A DNA stretch of 11,340 bases from Candidatus Methanophagaceae archaeon (GTDB lineage Archaea > Halobacteriota > Syntropharchaeia > Alkanophagales > Methanospirareceae), in the NCBI GenBank assembly GCA_013374505.1, contig QENJ01000072.1:1-11340 (forward strand). Reading direction: 5' to 3'. Below the pieces are notes generated by a model. The model saw only the letters and a list, made by a program, of their open reading frames with translations, made no database searches and was not told where the DNA came from. Positions 5,389 to 11,340 of this stretch are shown piece by piece. Within the stretch, counting starts at the first letter, position 1, and the number at the start of each line of letters is the position of its first letter. Made by a program: the position numbers and the translations under genes.

Positions 5389-6657
5389 ATGGTAGAGAAA
5401 GAACACATGAATCTGGCAATGATTGGCCATATAGACCACGGCAAGTCAACACTTTTGGGACGATTACTGATGGATGCAGGGGCGATAGATCCACACCTGG
5501 TAGAGGAATACAAGAAAAAAGCAGAGGAGTTGGGAAAAGCGACATTCGAGTTTGCATGGGTAATGGACTCATTGAAAGATGAAAGAGAGAGAGGTATTAC
5601 CATAGACGTTGCGCATCAGAGATTAGATACTGATAAGTATTACTATACGATTGTGGATTGTCCAGGCCATCGCGATTTCGTGAAGAACATGATCACCGGA
5701 ACATCACAGGCCGATGCTGCGGTACTTGTAGTAGACGCGAAGGATGGGATAAAAGAGCAGACGAAGGAGCATGTATTCTTATCCCGAACTTTGGGTGTGA
5801 CTCAATTGATCATAGCTGTAAACAAGATGGACCGTGTGAGTTACGATGAGAAGAGTTTTGTTGAGTTGAAGAAAAGCCTTCTAGCACTTTTGGGTACTGT
5901 AGGCTACAAGGAAGAACATCTGACCTTCGTGCCCGTTTCCGCATATGAAGGCGAGAATATAACAAAACCCAGCGAAAAAATGACGTGGTTCAAGGGCCCC
6001 ACGTTTTTAGCTGCGTTAGACCTGATGGAAGTGCCGGATAAGCCGGTTACGCTACCGCTCAGGATACCAGTGCAGGACGTGTACACAATCACAGGTGCGG
6101 GCACAGTACCCGTAGGCCGAGTAGAGACGGGACGGATGAAGAAAGGAGATAAAGTCATCTTCAATCCTACAGCCATTACAGGAGAGGTGAAAACAATAGA
6201 GATGCACCACGAAGAGATTGATGAAGCAATACCAGGAGACAATATCGGCTGGAATGTTCGAGGGGTAGGCAGGACGGATATAAGGCGAGGGGATGTATGT
6301 GGGCATGTGGACAAACCACCAACGGTTGCCGAGGAGTTTACGGCACAGATAGTGGTACTTCAGCATCCCAGTGCAATTACTGTGGGATATACACCAGTTT
6401 TCCACTGCCACACCGCTCAGGTTGCATGCACGCTAATAGAGATTTCGAAGAAGTTAGACCCGAAGACAGGGGCAACGTTGGAAGAGAACCCGGACTTCAT
6501 AAAAGCAGGCGATGCGGCTATAATAAAGGTGAAGCCGACAAGGCCTCTGGTTATCGAGTGTGTGAAGGAGATACCACAGTTGGGACGGTTTGCAATACGA
6601 GACATGGGGCAGACAGTTGCTGCGGGCATGGTAATGGACGTAAAACCGAAAGCGTAG
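5389..6657 (+). CDS. tuf: translation elongation factor 1-alpha (aEF1A)
   Basis: A 422-residue GTPase that brings aminoacyl-tRNA to the ribosomal A site; the length is standard for archaeal EF-1A. The G domain shows GHIDHGKST (13-21, P-loop), the switch I region ERERGITIDVAH, DCPGHRDF (switch II, G3) and NKMD (G4). The beta-barrel domains II and III follow (TGAGTVPVGRVETG, then HPSAITVGYTPVFHCHTAQVAC and the C-terminal RFAIRDMGQTVAAG). Start MVEKEHMNL aligns with the usual MAKEKPHINL opening, so the first ATG is preferred over the one six codons later. uS10 follows 41 bp downstream, the conserved archaeal EF-1A-uS10 order, but EF-2, uS7 and uS12 are not upstream here. The gene ends at TAG with an in-frame TAA five codons later. 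Confidence 0.98.
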   Translation: MVEKEHMNLAMIGHIDHGKSTLLGRLLMDAGAIDPHLVEEYKKKAEELGKATFEFAWVMDSLKDERERGITIDVAHQRLDTDKYYYTIVDCPGHRDFVKNMITGTSQADAAVLVVDAKDGIKEQTKEHVFLSRTLGVTQLIIAVNKMDRVSYDEKSFVELKKSLLALLGTVGYKEEHLTFVPVSAYEGENITKPSEKMTWFKGPTFLAALDLMEVPDKPVTLPLRIPVQDVYTITGAGTVPVGRVETGRMKKGDKVIFNPTAITGEVKTIEMHHEEIDEAIPGDNIGWNVRGVGRTDIRRGDVCGHVDKPPTVAEEFTAQIVVLQHPSAITVGYTPVFHCHTAQVACTLIEISKKLDPKTGATLEENPDFIKAGDAAIIKVKPTRPLVIECVKEIPQLGRFAIRDMGQTVAAGMVMDVKPKA

Positions 6658-6698
6658 TTAGTAACAGAGTAAGAAACTAAAGAGAAAAGGAAGAGGGA

Positions 6699-7013
6699 AT
6701 GATTAACCAAAAGGCACGGATAAAACTATCGAGTGTGGATCATAAACAGTTGGATGGTATCTGTGAACAGGTGAAGAAGATAGCAGAGACCACGGGAGTT
6801 AGAATAGCAGGGCCAATTCCTCTTCCTACAAGGAAGCTGAAGGTTCCATGCAGAAAAAGTCCGGATGGTGAAGGTTCGCCAACGTGGGATCATTGGGAGA
6901 TGCGCATACATAAGAGGCTGATAGATCTGGAAGCTGATGAAAGAGCTCTGCGACAACTTATGCGCATACCAATACCAAAAGATGTTCATATAGAGATAGT
7001 GTTGAAAGGATAG
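6699..7013 (+). CDS. rps10: 30S ribosomal protein uS10
   Basis: A 104-residue small-subunit protein, normal for archaeal uS10. Diagnostic stretches are QKARIKLSS, GVRIAGPIPLPTRKL, KSPDGEG and the RIHKRLIDL-ADERALRQLMRI block near the C-terminus. It binds 16S rRNA in the head of the 30S subunit. GAGGG lies just before the ATG as a Shine-Dalgarno. The gene is probably co-transcribed with EF-1A from the promoter at 5321-5331. It stops at TAG with no early back-up stop in frame, good evidence that UAG is a working stop codon in this organism. Confidence 0.98.
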   Translation: MINQKARIKLSSVDHKQLDGICEQVKKIAETTGVRIAGPIPLPTRKLKVPCRKSPDGEGSPTWDHWEMRIHKRLIDLEADERALRQLMRIPIPKDVHIEIVLKG

Positions 7014-7043
7014 ATCGAAAGGAAGGAAAGAAGGCAAAAATAG

Positions 7044-7096
7044 AAAAATATAAATACAGGGGTAATCCAATCCTGTATTAAATAAGATAGAGGTGA
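7044..7096 (+). promoter_or_regulatory. promoter, operator-like inverted repeat and strong RBS of small coiled-coil gene
   Basis: AAAAATATAAA (7044-7054) is identical over 11 bases to the EF-1A TATA box. The expected start is near 7077. AATACAGG (7053-7060) and CCTGTATT (7072-7079) form a perfect 8-bp inverted repeat, 19 bp centre to centre, running from the TATA box over the start site where a bound dimer could block transcription. GAGGTGA (7090-7096) is a strong Shine-Dalgarno 4 nt before the ATG at 7101. Confidence 0.65.
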
Positions 7097-7100
7097 CAAA

Positions 7101-7325
7101 ATGGGTGTAGTACCTGATGAATTAATAAAGGAAAAAGATGAGGAGATAGTGGCTGTGACCAAGGAAATAGGCGATTTAGTGGGCGAACTAAAAGCGGCAT
7201 CGGAAAAGGAGCAGAAGAACGAGATAATAAATAAAATAACAGAAAAGGAAAAGGATCTTCGTGCCCTGAGACAGAAAAAAGGTCAGTTCAAAGCGGTTTT
7301 GCCCCAGCCTACAAAGCTGTGGTAG
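7101..7325 (+). CDS. small charged coiled-coil protein, function unknown
   Basis: A 74-residue protein that I do not recognise. About residues 8-58 are almost all E, K, D, I, L, A and Q in a heptad-like pattern, predicting one long helix or a helical hairpin. The break is near GELKAASEKEQK (28-39). The C-terminal tail GQFKAVLPQPTKLW has two prolines and ends in tryptophan. There is no signal peptide, membrane segment or cysteine. Its own TATA box, an operator-like palindrome and a very good Shine-Dalgarno (GAGGTGA, 4-nt spacing) argue that it is a real, regulated gene. It lies 87 bp after uS10 on the same strand and could be a small translation-linked or structural protein, but that rests only on position. 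It ends in TAG-TAG, followed by AT-rich terminator sequence. Confidence 0.8.
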   Translation: MGVVPDELIKEKDEEIVAVTKEIGDLVGELKAASEKEQKNEIINKITEKEKDLRALRQKKGQFKAVLPQPTKLW

Positions 7326-7388
7326 TAGATATAAAAAATAAAAATAAATAAAAAAGAAATATTTTTTTTCTTTTCTATTTTTTCTTTT
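7326..7388. terminator. bidirectional AT-rich terminator
   Basis: Between the convergent small coiled-coil gene and hdrB. AAAAGAAA (7352-7359) and TTTCTTTT (7367-7374) can pair. The right part is T-rich on the plus strand (T8 at 7362-7369, then TTTTCTATTTT twice) and the left part is T-rich on the minus strand, so each incoming transcript meets a U-rich tract. This matches archaeal U-tract termination from both sides. Confidence 0.6.
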
Positions 7389-8279
7389 CTATTTTAGTAA
7401 CTTGTCTGGCATTTTAGTTACTTGTTGATCCAGACCCACTTCTTTTTCACTCATGCCCATTGCGAGCCCGATGAATTGCGTGGCGAAGAGAATAGGGAAA
7501 TTTAAAAATATGCCATAAGCCTTTTCCATCTCCTCTTGCCCTCGATCTAGCTGTAAGTGACAGAACGCACAGGGATGAACCATGCAATCACAGCCCGCTT
7601 CTATCGCACTCACCAGCTTCTGACGCATCCATTCCAGAGATTGAACGGCGTCTGCAGTTCGGTTTCCGCCGCCCGCACCACAGCACATCAATTTGTCCTT
7701 GTATTCTGGCGTCTTCGCACCTGTTACTTGCATAAGGTCCTCCAGGATATAAGGCGTTTCAGAAGAGCCATGCCCCCTTACCTCACTCGGCTTAAGGAAG
7801 TGACAGCCGTAATGTACCGCTACATTCACGTCGTTCATCGGTTTCGTTATCTTCTCCTTTAGCCTATCCAGACCGATAACGTCATGAAGTACCACGATTG
7901 AATGGTTCACCTTCGTTGTCCCTTTAAATTCTCTACCGAATTCACCTAATATCTTATTGGTCTCCTCTTTTAACTTTGGATTCCCTCTAAGTAAATGGTC
8001 GGCTTCCTGAAGTGACCCGTAACAACCATTACATGTCACCACTATATCCAGATCCATCTCTTCTGCAATAGCGAGATTCCGCGCAGCTACCGGCAGCCAC
8101 GTGTGCATGTCAAATGACCCAAAAACTCCCGGCGCTGGACAGCATGAAGCACCAATCATCTCCTCCGTCTCTACCCCAAACTCTTTTAGTATCTTCTTCG
8201 TCGCCGATTCTATCCCCGGATACCTGTTCGGTGTGATACACCCGAGGAAATAAGCATATGTCTTCGATTCTTCGCTCAT
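7389..8279 (-). CDS. hdrB: CoB-CoM heterodisulfide reductase subunit B
   Basis: A 296-residue catalytic subunit with two complete CCG domains. The first has C14-X31-C46C47-X35-C83-X2-C86. The second has C159-X39-C199C200-X36-C237-X2-C240. These fit the canonical CX31-39CCX35-36CXXC motif that binds the two non-cubane [4Fe-4S] clusters where CoM-S-S-CoB is cleaved or formed. The protein is cytoplasmic, in a complex with HdrC and HdrA. Its ATG overlaps the hdrC stop by 4 bases (ATGA), and AGGAGG lies 6 nt upstream inside the hdrC end, showing translational coupling. The final 50 residues (GIFLNFPILFATQFIGLAMGM) are hydrophobic, as is usual in HdrB. In this family a paralogue could act on another disulfide or thiol, but the cysteine spacing fits bona fide HdrB. 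Confidence 0.95.
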   Translation of the reverse strand: MSEESKTYAYFLGCITPNRYPGIESATKKILKEFGVETEEMIGASCCPAPGVFGSFDMHTWLPVAARNLAIAEEMDLDIVVTCNGCYGSLQEADHLLRGNPKLKEETNKILGEFGREFKGTTKVNHSIVVLHDVIGLDRLKEKITKPMNDVNVAVHYGCHFLKPSEVRGHGSSETPYILEDLMQVTGAKTPEYKDKLMCCGAGGGNRTADAVQSLEWMRQKLVSAIEAGCDCMVHPCAFCHLQLDRGQEEMEKAYGIFLNFPILFATQFIGLAMGMSEKEVGLDQQVTKMPDKLLK

Positions 8280-8833
8280 TTCTTTCCTCCTTTATCCATC
8301 CCTTTTAAAGTCATCGTGCCCCAATCGAAATCAATCATCGCATCGTAGTGTGTCGCTTTGAATATTGCCTGCACCTGTTCCAGTTGATCTTTGTGTTTCT
8401 GCGCGGTCGGCGGCTGCGAGTCGAGACCTACCGCTTCTCGTAACTTCATCTGGTCCGGACCAATTGGCACGGCATGCCCTGTTTTCATCACATACACGCC
8501 TATCATCCTGTGTGGAACAGACATGTGCCCCTCCTTCGCCGCTAAGTTCCTTATCGTTCTTATTACATCTGTCACCTTTACACCCTTCGGGCATCGCTCA
8601 TAACAGGTATAACAAGTTGAGCAGAACCACAGTTCTGGGGAGTTAAAAATCTCCTCGCGCATATCCAACAGAGCCATTTGCATTAACTTCCTCGTCCTTA
8701 ACGCCGTATTCCTACCCGATGGACAGCCCCCTGTGCACTTACCGCATTGAACGCACTCCCTGAGTGTTGCCAAGTGTTCCTCGCCAAAAATTTCTCCGCC
8801 ACAATCTATTATGTCTTCATATAAGGTTCCCAT
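8276..8833 (-). CDS. hdrC: CoB-CoM heterodisulfide reductase subunit C
   Basis: A 185-residue iron-sulfur subunit passing electrons between HdrA and HdrB. Two classical [4Fe-4S] motifs are intact: C27-x2-C30-x2-C33-x3-C37-P and C71-x2-C74-x2-C77-x3-C81-P. There are no membrane segments, so this is the soluble HdrABC type and not membrane HdrDE. The length is typical of soluble HdrC. AAGGAGGT (8839-8846 on the complement) is a near-perfect Shine-Dalgarno 5 nt before the ATG, and a TATA box lies about 55 bp upstream. The hdrC-hdrB pair stands apart from hdrA, as it does in several methanogens; hdrA is not in this window. Confidence 0.95.
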   Translation of the reverse strand: MGTLYEDIIDCGGEIFGEEHLATLRECVQCGKCTGGCPSGRNTALRTRKLMQMALLDMREEIFNSPELWFCSTCYTCYERCPKGVKVTDVIRTIRNLAAKEGHMSVPHRMIGVYVMKTGHAVPIGPDQMKLREAVGLDSQPPTAQKHKDQLEQVQAIFKATHYDAMIDFDWGTMTLKGMDKGGKK

Positions 8834-8838
8834 AACAT

Positions 8839-8893
8839 ACCTCCTTTATTTTGATTTACCTTTTACTAAATGCCTTACCATTTACATTATAAA
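8839..8893 (-). promoter_or_regulatory. hdrCB promoter, inverted repeat and RBS
   Basis: On the minus strand TTTATAAT (8893-8886) is a good TATA box, predicting a start near 8862-8866 and a leader of about 30 nt that ends in the strong Shine-Dalgarno AAGGAGGT. A 6-bp inverted repeat, TAAATG (8867-8872) and CATTTA (8879-8884) with a 6-bp spacer, lies between the TATA box and the predicted start, where a bound dimeric repressor could block initiation. Confidence 0.55.
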
Positions 8894-8927
8894 TAATTTG
8901 CTGTTTTTTCGTGCCAACCATTCTTGG

Positions 8928-8974
8928 AAAAAAAAAGTTGACCAAAGAAACGATTAATCTATCGTTTTTTTTTT
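8928..8974 (-). terminator. terminator region after phosphoesterase gene
   Basis: On the minus strand the phosphoesterase stop is followed by ACGAT...ATCGT (8965-8961 with 8954-8950, 6-nt loop) and then, 13 nt on, a run of nine Ts (complement of A9 at 8928-8936). Archaeal termination could use the U-tract. On the plus strand the same stem is followed by T10 (8965-8974), but no plus-strand gene needs it. Confidence 0.45.
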
Positions 8975-9010
8975 GCGTGCAACCGTATTTTTTTCCGCTC
9001 CCGCAGGCAG

Positions 9011-9517
9011 TTACAATTCCACGATTCTTGATTCTTCCGTTTCTAAATCGAGTATTGCCACTGTCTTTCTACCCGTGACGTAGCCACAACACTCTCCGGG
9101 ATTTATAACCAATGTATTGCCCCTCTTCGCTACCTCCGCTTTATGCGTGTGCCCATATATCACCACATCATAACTGCCCGATACCGCTAAAGCATCCACT
9201 ATCATCGGTCTGTGCGTCACAATTACCTTCTTCGTGCCGAGTTCGAACTCATGAGGATCTTCGTGGATCTCCCCTACCCCTTTTTCTCTATACATCTCCC
9301 GTAATAGCAGCTTATCGCCGTCATTATTGCCAAATATTCCTATCAGTGGTACTTTTAGCGTTCTGAATGGCTTCTCGGTGAACGGCGCTACGAAATCGCC
9401 CGCGTGGACCAATAGTTCTATGCCCTCGTGCCTAAAAAGTTCCACTGCTTTTTCTATTGCCGCGAGATTATCATGGGTATCTGCTATTATTCCCAGTTTC
9501 ATTTTATTTAGTTCCAC
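9011..9517 (-). CDS. MJ0936/YfcE-type metallophosphoesterase
   Basis: A compact calcineurin-like phosphoesterase. The metal-binding blocks are all present: ADTHDN (D and H of motif I), HAGDF (motif II Asp), GNND (motif III Asn-Asp), VTHRP (His) and GHTHKAE (motif V His-x-His). Size and order match the archaeal MJ0936 phosphodiesterases, which hydrolyse model phosphodiesters with Mn or Ni; the physiological substrate is unknown. The longest frame starts at GTG 9515-9517 (168 residues). The family begins MKLGIIADTH, so the ATG at 9500-9502 (163 residues) is more likely; neither has a strong Shine-Dalgarno. It follows the fdhB-like gene by 27 bp on the same strand and may be the last gene of that unit. 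A functional link to the redox genes is not evident. Confidence 0.9.
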   Translation of the reverse strand: MELNKMKLGIIADTHDNLAAIEKAVELFRHEGIELLVHAGDFVAPFTEKPFRTLKVPLIGIFGNNDGDKLLLREMYREKGVGEIHEDPHEFELGTKKVIVTHRPMIVDALAVSGSYDVVIYGHTHKAEVAKRGNTLVINPGECCGYVTGRKTVAILDLETEESRIVEL

Positions 9518-9544
9518 ATAAAAAAGAAAGGTGAGTTTACCACT

Positions 9545-10804
9545 TTATTGCTGTGGCACTACCTCACTCGCTTCGCCTTTCACCAAGAAAATATCTATAT
9601 CGTCTATCGAAGCCTCTTCGTCTTTTGCCGCTATCAACGGTGGTTTCTGCTCAACATCCATCCCCGAGACGTAATCGAACATCGGGCTGAGTTTAATGTT
9701 CAACATGAGATACAACCTCGTCAGTGGAATCTCCGCCGGGCAAGCATCCTGGCACTGTCCACAATTAACGCATGAGTCTCCATCATGTGCAAGCCTGGTA
9801 AGATGGAACATCCTGTCCGGAGGCACTTCGCCTCCCTTTACATAGCCTCTGTCCGGCTCGAGGAAACATTTCTTGCAATAGCATATCGGACATGCATCTC
9901 GGCATGAGAAGCATTTTATACATCGGTCAAACATATGCAGCCAGTATGCTAGTCTATCATCAAGATTAAACCCTCTCAGCTCTTTCAAGTCCTCAGCCTC
10001 GCACTTGTTTGACAGTTCAATCGCTTCTCGGTCCTTCCGTTTCCTCTCCGTTATCGCATCTTCACCCGGCGGTTCTACTTTGATGACACCGGTTTTTATC
10101 GCATTGTCAATGAATTCCGCGCCTTTGTCCGAGCAAACCTCAGTGAATGTCTTCTTCTCGCCTTCTTTCACGCCCCATTTTCCACATGCAATGTCTGCCA
10201 TCGTTGGTATATTGACATTACAGCGCCTGCAATTGTCCCTCCTCCCATAGCCCTTCTTCTCCAGTTCTAACAGGACCTTCGCTATTTTTGTTCCATCAGC
10301 AAGTGAGATAATAAGTTCTCCGCCTTCTATATCTTCCATTACCACTTCATTTGGGTTTACATCGTACTCGCCGATTAGCATCTCCTTTGCAACCACTGGG
10401 GGTAAGGTTCCTGTGCAATTCAGCCCAATTAAAAGTAGGTTGTCCCTATTTATCTGTTTTCTCTTGGCTATCTCTATTATCGCGCGAGCATCACAGGGTT
10501 TACAGGGCACTGCTATCTTCATCTGCTTCGCACCGTCTAAATATTCTTTTACATTCCTTGCAATGTTCAGAGACACACAATGCAAAGAGCCTGCACAGTC
10601 TATTACCTTCTCTGGGTCGGTAATCAAATCCAAGACGGCATCGTATCTGTTGTTTCCATCTCTCTTCTTCACTCCCAGTACCGCATCCACAACTCCACTG
10701 TCAAGAGCGAACTTAAGCAAAGCCGTTACTGCTCCCCCGGATTCTCCTTGTTTCAATATCTCCTTATCAGATGCTTGAGCAAGATACATATCGCCTTTTG
10801 CCAT
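9545..10804 (-). CDS. fdhB: FrhB/FdhB-family F420-dependent iron-sulfur flavoprotein
   Basis: A 419-residue protein of the F420-dehydrogenase beta family, close to the length of methanogen formate dehydrogenase beta. The N-terminal FrhB domain has SGGAVTALLKFAL (22-34), AVPCKPCDARA (98-108) and GYGRRDNCRRC...ADIACGKWG (185-211), regions that hold FAD and a [4Fe-4S] cluster near the F420 site. The C-terminal part adds ferredoxin motifs: C295-x2-C298-x2-C301-x3-C305-P, a cysteine-rich ICYCKKC segment (307-313), and C345-x2-C348-x2-C351-x3-C355-P. It should move electrons between F420 and its molybdopterin partner or an Hdr complex. GGAGGG, 9 nt before the ATG, overlaps the end of the upstream fdhA-like gene, so the two are coupled. 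The 65-residue tail after the last cluster is rich in acidic residues. FdhB versus a stand-alone FrhB paralogue in an Hdr complex cannot be settled here; the adjacent FdhA favours FdhB. Confidence 0.88.
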   Translation of the reverse strand: MAKGDMYLAQASDKEILKQGESGGAVTALLKFALDSGVVDAVLGVKKRDGNNRYDAVLDLITDPEKVIDCAGSLHCVSLNIARNVKEYLDGAKQMKIAVPCKPCDARAIIEIAKRKQINRDNLLLIGLNCTGTLPPVVAKEMLIGEYDVNPNEVVMEDIEGGELIISLADGTKIAKVLLELEKKGYGRRDNCRRCNVNIPTMADIACGKWGVKEGEKKTFTEVCSDKGAEFIDNAIKTGVIKVEPPGEDAITERKRKDREAIELSNKCEAEDLKELRGFNLDDRLAYWLHMFDRCIKCFSCRDACPICYCKKCFLEPDRGYVKGGEVPPDRMFHLTRLAHDGDSCVNCGQCQDACPAEIPLTRLYLMLNIKLSPMFDYVSGMDVEQKPPLIAAKDEEASIDDIDIFLVKGEASEVVPQQ

Positions 10805-10806
10805 TT

Positions 10807-11340
10807 CTATTTCCCTCCTTTCTCTATCTTTACAGCAACGTATTTATACTCGGGCATCTTCGATGGTGGCCCTGCAGAAGGTCCTGTTAAAACATTTGCC
10901 GCACACTCAGCGAAATGCCAGGGTATGAAAAGCATGCCTTTTGGTACCTCTTCTGTTACTTTTGCAGCAGGTCTTATCTCGCCTCGTCTTGACTTCACTA
11001 TTACTTCTTCTCCATCCGCTATTCCCTCTTTTTTCGCATCTTCCGGATTTAGTTCTGCAAACGCTGATAGGACTTCGTAATTCAATCTCTCTGTCCTCCT
11101 CGACATTACCCCTGTATGATACTGGAACAGAACCCTACCGGTTGCTAATGCGTAAGGATACTCATCATCTACTGGTTCTGCTGGCGGTTTATGCTCCACG
11201 ACCTGGAAATGTCCGAGACCATCAGGTGTCTTGAACTTACCGTCTGCGAACATTGTATCGGTTCCAGGATGGTCTTCTGAGGGACAGGGCCACTGAATTC
11301 CTCCCGCTTTCTTCAATCTCTCGTAAGTTATCCCCGTGTA
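10807..11340 (-). CDS. fdhA: FdhA-like molybdopterin oxidoreductase, C-terminal part (runs off window)
   Basis: The last 177 codons of a larger gene; the frame stays open to the window edge, so the start is outside. Recognisable are ITYERLKKAGGIQWPCP and the molybdopterin-dinucleotide-binding domain (PF01568): YPYALATGRVLFQYHTGVMSRRTERLNY, then LNPEDAKKEGIADGEEVIVKSRRGEI and GMLFIPWHF. This matches the end of formate dehydrogenase alpha subunits (about 680 residues in methanogens). The catalytic selenocysteine or cysteine and the N-terminal [4Fe-4S] site lie beyond the window, so formate activity cannot be confirmed; related ANME and alkane-oxidiser proteins have been proposed to act in other electron-transfer complexes. 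The stop is TAG, 2 bp before the fdhB ATG. Confidence 0.88.
   Translation of the reverse strand, partial: YTGITYERLKKAGGIQWPCPSEDHPGTDTMFADGKFKTPDGLGHFQVVEHKPPAEPVDDEYPYALATGRVLFQYHTGVMSRRTERLNYEVLSAFAELNPEDAKKEGIADGEEVIVKSRRGEIRPAAKVTEEVPKGMLFIPWHFAECAANVLTGPSAGPPSKMPEYKYVAVKIEKGGK

Noticed and set aside
8950..8974. Hairpin plus T10 as a plus-strand terminator
   Set aside because: No plus-strand gene lies upstream within several kilobases; both neighbours are on the minus strand.
9860..9925. Extra cysteines (ICYCKKC) in the FdhB-like protein as a novel cluster
   Set aside because: A cysteine-rich CPxCyCxxC stretch after the first ferredoxin motif is a regular feature of this family as I know it.

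Overview
The window is archaeal. It encodes a tail-less archaeal histone, archaeal elongation factor 1-alpha (EF-1A) followed by ribosomal protein uS10, TATA-type promoters in place of -35/-10 boxes, and F420/heterodisulfide redox proteins: HdrC, HdrB, an FdhB/FrhB-type subunit and the end of an FdhA-type molybdopterin subunit. A methanogen-related euryarchaeon (Halobacteriota) is most likely. An acyl-CoA dehydrogenase beside Hdr/Fdh genes would suit an alkane- or methane-oxidising relative such as Syntrophoarchaeia or ANME-1 (Methanophagales). That placement is inference and no marker here settles it.

Layout. (1) 1-1103, plus strand: a small ribbon-helix-helix regulator and a class I SAM methyltransferase behind one TATA box, with a tandem 8-bp repeat over the expected transcription start. 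(2) 1116-1848: a convergent terminator, the histone gene (minus), then about 475 bp without a convincing gene. That stretch holds a promoter-like TATA box and nested complementary segments consistent with a structured RNA or a long histone leader on the minus strand. (3) 1849-3025, minus: a 12-TM MFS transporter broken by one extra base in an A7 run. (4) 3144-5252, minus: a DUF89 (ARMT1-like) phosphatase gene split by an in-frame TAG, followed 9 bp later by an acyl-CoA dehydrogenase. (5) 5253-7325, plus: a divergent promoter region, EF-1A, uS10 and a 74-residue charged coiled-coil protein with its own promoter. (6) 7326-11340, minus: a bidirectional terminator, then in transcription order fdhA-like (partial), fdhB-like, an MJ0936/YfcE-type phosphoesterase, and a separately promoted hdrC-hdrB pair.

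How the genes fit together. The right-hand third is an energy-metabolism block. The FdhA/FdhB-type pair would exchange electrons between a two-electron substrate (formate in the classical enzymes) and coenzyme F420 or a partner complex. HdrC and HdrB would handle the CoM-S-S-CoB disulfide or thiols. HdrA is not in the window. EF-1A and uS10 are core translation genes.

The items most worth a second look are the predicted structured RNA upstream of the histone gene and its complementarity to the histone start codons, the TAG-split DUF89 gene, the inverted repeats placed around several TATA boxes, the RHH-methyltransferase unit, and the small coiled-coil gene after uS10. I found no clear new multi-gene system, CRISPR array, insertion sequence, tRNA or rRNA.
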